This document shows positions 7,047 through 8,279 of a stretch of DNA of 8,279 nucleotides, one piece after another (the first letter of the stretch is position 1; every line of letters begins with the position of its first letter). This stretch comes from an uncultured Collinsella sp. (GTDB lineage Bacteria; Actinomycetota; Coriobacteriia; Coriobacteriales; Coriobacteriaceae). The notes beneath the pieces were generated by a model that was given only the letters and a program-made list of their open reading frames with translations, made no database searches and was not told the origin of the DNA. The stretch lies in assembly GCA_958354105.1 (NCBI GenBank), contig CATWVA010000051.1, positions 1-8,279 on the forward strand. The letters are read 5' to 3'. The position numbers and the translations under genes were made by a program.

Positions 7047-8069
7047 CTACTCCATGGTCTCTTGGCAGAAAACCTCGCGGATGGCTCGGATACGGCGCAT
7101 GGTGTCGTCGAACTGATCGGGGGTGAGGGCTTGGGCGCCGTCGGACCAGGCGCGGCTCGGCTCGTCGTGGACCTCGATCTCCAGGCCGTTGGCACCGCAG
7201 GCGGTCGCGGCGAGCGCCATGGGTTCGACGTAGCGGGTGTAGCCGGTGGCGTGGCTGGGGTCGGCAACGACGGGCAGGTGCGACAGGTGGTGCAGCACCG
7301 GCACGGCGTTAAGGTCGAAGGTGTTACGGGTGCGGGTCTCGAAGGTGCGGATGCCGCGCTCGCACAGGATGACGTTGTCGTTGCCCTCGCTCATGATGTA
7401 CTCGGCTGCCATAAGCAGCTCGTCGATCGTGCCGGACATACCGCGCTTGAGCAGAATCGGGGTCTGGGTCTTGCCGACCTCCTTGAGCAGGGGGAAGTTC
7501 TGGGCGTTGCGGGCGCCGATCTGCATGACGTCAATCTTCTTGTCCAAGAAGACCTGCACGTCGCGTGGATCCATGATCTCGGTGACGATCGGCATGTCGA
7601 GCTCGGCAGACGCCTCGCACAGCAGGTCGAGGCCGGCGGGGCCCATGCCCTGGTAGGCGTAGGGGGAGGTGCGGGGCTTGTAGGCACCGCCGCGCAGCAT
7701 CGTGGCACCGGCGGCCTTCACGCGGCGGGCGATGCGGATGAGGTTCTCGCCCTCGACGGAGCACGGGCCGGCGATGACCTGGAACTGATCGCCGCCTATA
7801 TGTACGCCGTGGCCGCAGTCGATGACGGAGTCCTCGGGGTGGAACTTGCGGTTGGCGCGCTTGAACGGCTCGGAGACGCGCTGTACGCGCTCGACGACGT
7901 CCATGGACTCGAGCAGGAACGGGTCGATCTTGGTCGTATCGCCCACCAGGCCGATGATCGTCTCGTTCTCGCCGCGCGAGACATCGGTCTTCAGACCCTT
8001 TTTCTCAATCCAGCTGACGATATGGCTGACGGCCTCGTCGCTGGCGCTCTGCTTTAAAATTGCAATCAT
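7047..8069 (-). CDS. aroF: 3-deoxy-7-phosphoheptulonate synthase (DAHP synthase, type I-beta)
   Basis: This 340-residue enzyme condenses PEP with erythrose-4-phosphate to commit carbon to the pathway. Residues 1 to about 70 form the ferredoxin-like domain seen at the N-terminus of Thermotoga-type enzymes, where it mediates tyrosine/phenylalanine inhibition. The barrel follows with GPCSVE (101-106), RGGAYKPRTSPY (126-137), KRG (208-210) and DPSHATG (270-276). The metal ligands Cys103, His273, Glu299 and Asp310 are all present and sit one residue beyond those I recall for the T. maritima enzyme. Nothing is truncated, and there is no chorismate mutase fusion. It is the first gene of the operon. 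The ATG at 8069 has AGAGG (8076-8080) 6 nt upstream, and a terminator hairpin ends about 33 nt before it, which suggests that operon entry is controlled here. Confidence 0.97.
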   Translation of the reverse strand: MIAILKQSASDEAVSHIVSWIEKKGLKTDVSRGENETIIGLVGDTTKIDPFLLESMDVVERVQRVSEPFKRANRKFHPEDSVIDCGHGVHIGGDQFQVIAGPCSVEGENLIRIARRVKAAGATMLRGGAYKPRTSPYAYQGMGPAGLDLLCEASAELDMPIVTEIMDPRDVQVFLDKKIDVMQIGARNAQNFPLLKEVGKTQTPILLKRGMSGTIDELLMAAEYIMSEGNDNVILCERGIRTFETRTRNTFDLNAVPVLHHLSHLPVVADPSHATGYTRYVEPMALAATACGANGLEIEVHDEPSRAWSDGAQALTPDQFDDTMRRIRAIREVFCQETME

Positions 8070-8102
8070 GGTGCGCCTCTAACCTCGATGGATAACCCTT
8101 GC

Positions 8103-8127
8103 AAAAACGGCCCGCATCGCGAGCCGT
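8103..8127 (-). terminator. Intrinsic terminator, possibly an attenuator, in the aroF leader
   Basis: On the minus strand ACGGCTCGC (8127-8119), loop GAT and GCGGGCCGT (8115-8107) form a 9-bp stem with a single G-U pair. The stem runs into a tract of five T (its last base plus 8106-8103). This is the standard form of a Rho-independent terminator. It points toward aroF and ends 33 nt before the aroF ATG. It may end transcription from an upstream minus-strand gene outside the window, or it may regulate entry into the aro operon. The plus strand has no T-run on the matching side, so it would not stop rightward transcription. Confidence 0.75.
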
Positions 8128-8166
8128 GTATATATGGTGCATGAGAGTTTATACTATCTGACTCGC
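8119..8166 (-). promoter_or_regulatory. Candidate antiterminator pairing upstream of aroF
   Basis: In a minus-strand transcript GCGAGUC (8166-8160) can pair with GGCUCGC (8125-8119), giving 7 bp with one G-U. The second element is the 5' half of the terminator stem, so the two structures exclude each other. A further element, AACGGCCC (8190-8183), is an exact 8-bp complement of the terminator's 3' half (8113-8106). These pairings would matter only if the transcript starts upstream of about 8166 or 8190. I could not identify such a promoter with confidence, and I see no T-box motif and no aromatic-codon leader peptide. Confidence 0.3.
8148..8153 (-). promoter_or_regulatory. Possible -10 element for the aro operon
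   Basis: The minus strand reads TAGTATAAACT, giving TATAAA (5 of 6 to the bacterial consensus) in an AT-rich patch about 80 nt before the aroF ATG. No good -35 hexamer sits at 16-18 nt. A start from here would lie only some 14 nt before the terminator hairpin and would exclude the antiterminator elements. This is a weak call. Confidence 0.25.
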
Positions 8167-8232
8167 TTTTGCCTTATAAAGTGGGCCGTTGCGCCGCGTC
8201 TTCCTCGGAATTGCAAAGCTTTTTCTTTTATT

Positions 8233-8262
8233 TTGATAGCCCGTGGTGCACATGGGTATAAT
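8233..8262 (+). promoter_or_regulatory. Divergent sigma-70-type promoter reading out of the right edge
   Basis: TTGATA (8233-8238) and a perfect TATAAT (8257-8262) are separated by 18 nt, and a T-rich stretch (8220-8234) upstream resembles an UP element. Initiation would fall near 8268-8270. The product is outside the window. The interrupted dyad GCCAAACGTTGGC (8263-8275) covers the expected start site and could be an operator or the first bases of a leader hairpin. Confidence 0.55.
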
Positions 8263-8279
8263 GCCAAACGTTGGCCCTA

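Noticed and set aside
6366..8057. 563-codon plus-strand open frame antisense to tyrA and aroF
   Set aside because: Same codon-register effect; tyrA and aroF also share a frame. Low-complexity Ala/Gly/His/Val-rich translation and no family resemblance.
8149..8253. 34-codon minus-strand open frame that could be a leader peptide before the aroF terminator
   Set aside because: It has no Shine-Dalgarno site and only two Tyr and one Phe codon with no cluster, so it does not look like an attenuation peptide.
8134..8279. Plus-strand open frame running off the right edge from ATG at 8134
   Set aside because: It runs through the TTGATA/TATAAT promoter and an AT-rich stretch unlike the coding regions, and its translation resembles no family I know.
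8070..8279. T-box riboswitch in the aroF leader
   Set aside because: No AGGGTGGNACCGCG-like antiterminator consensus was found, and the visible stem structure does not match a T-box.

Overview
The window holds a compact aromatic amino-acid operon, read entirely on the minus strand (right to left). It is GC-rich, with small gaps between genes and clear Shine-Dalgarno sites. Protein style (clostridial-type AroC and AroA motifs in a high-GC genome, an AroE-AroK fusion) suggests a Coriobacteriia gut actinobacterium, Collinsella or a close relative. That placement is an inference from memory of the group, not from a search.

Layout in transcription order: an intergenic leader (8070-8279) carrying an intrinsic-terminator hairpin just upstream of the first gene; aroF (DAHP synthase, 8069-7047); tyrA (prephenate dehydrogenase, 7043-6129); aroB (6092-4986); aroA (4992-3673); aroC (3671-2574); pheA (chorismate mutase/prephenate dehydratase/ACT, 2520-1375); a fused aroE-aroK (1374-124); a perfect 15-bp inverted repeat (82-120); and the first 19 codons of aroQ (59-1, running off the left edge). 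A good plus-strand promoter at 8233-8262 points out of the right edge, so a divergent neighbour probably lies there.

Together the genes encode all seven steps from PEP plus erythrose-4-phosphate to chorismate: AroF, AroB, AroQ, AroE, AroK, AroA and AroC. They also encode both branch enzymes that lead to phenylpyruvate and 4-hydroxyphenylpyruvate. Only the final aminotransferase and the tryptophan branch are absent from the window. PheA carries the only chorismate mutase domain seen here, so it probably feeds TyrA as well.

All the full-length genes look intact. I see no mobile element, CRISPR array or RNA gene, and nothing that amounts to an undescribed system. The points worth a second look are the AroE-AroK fusion, the possible attenuator in front of aroF, and the dyad (possibly a dispersed repeat) between aroEK and aroQ.
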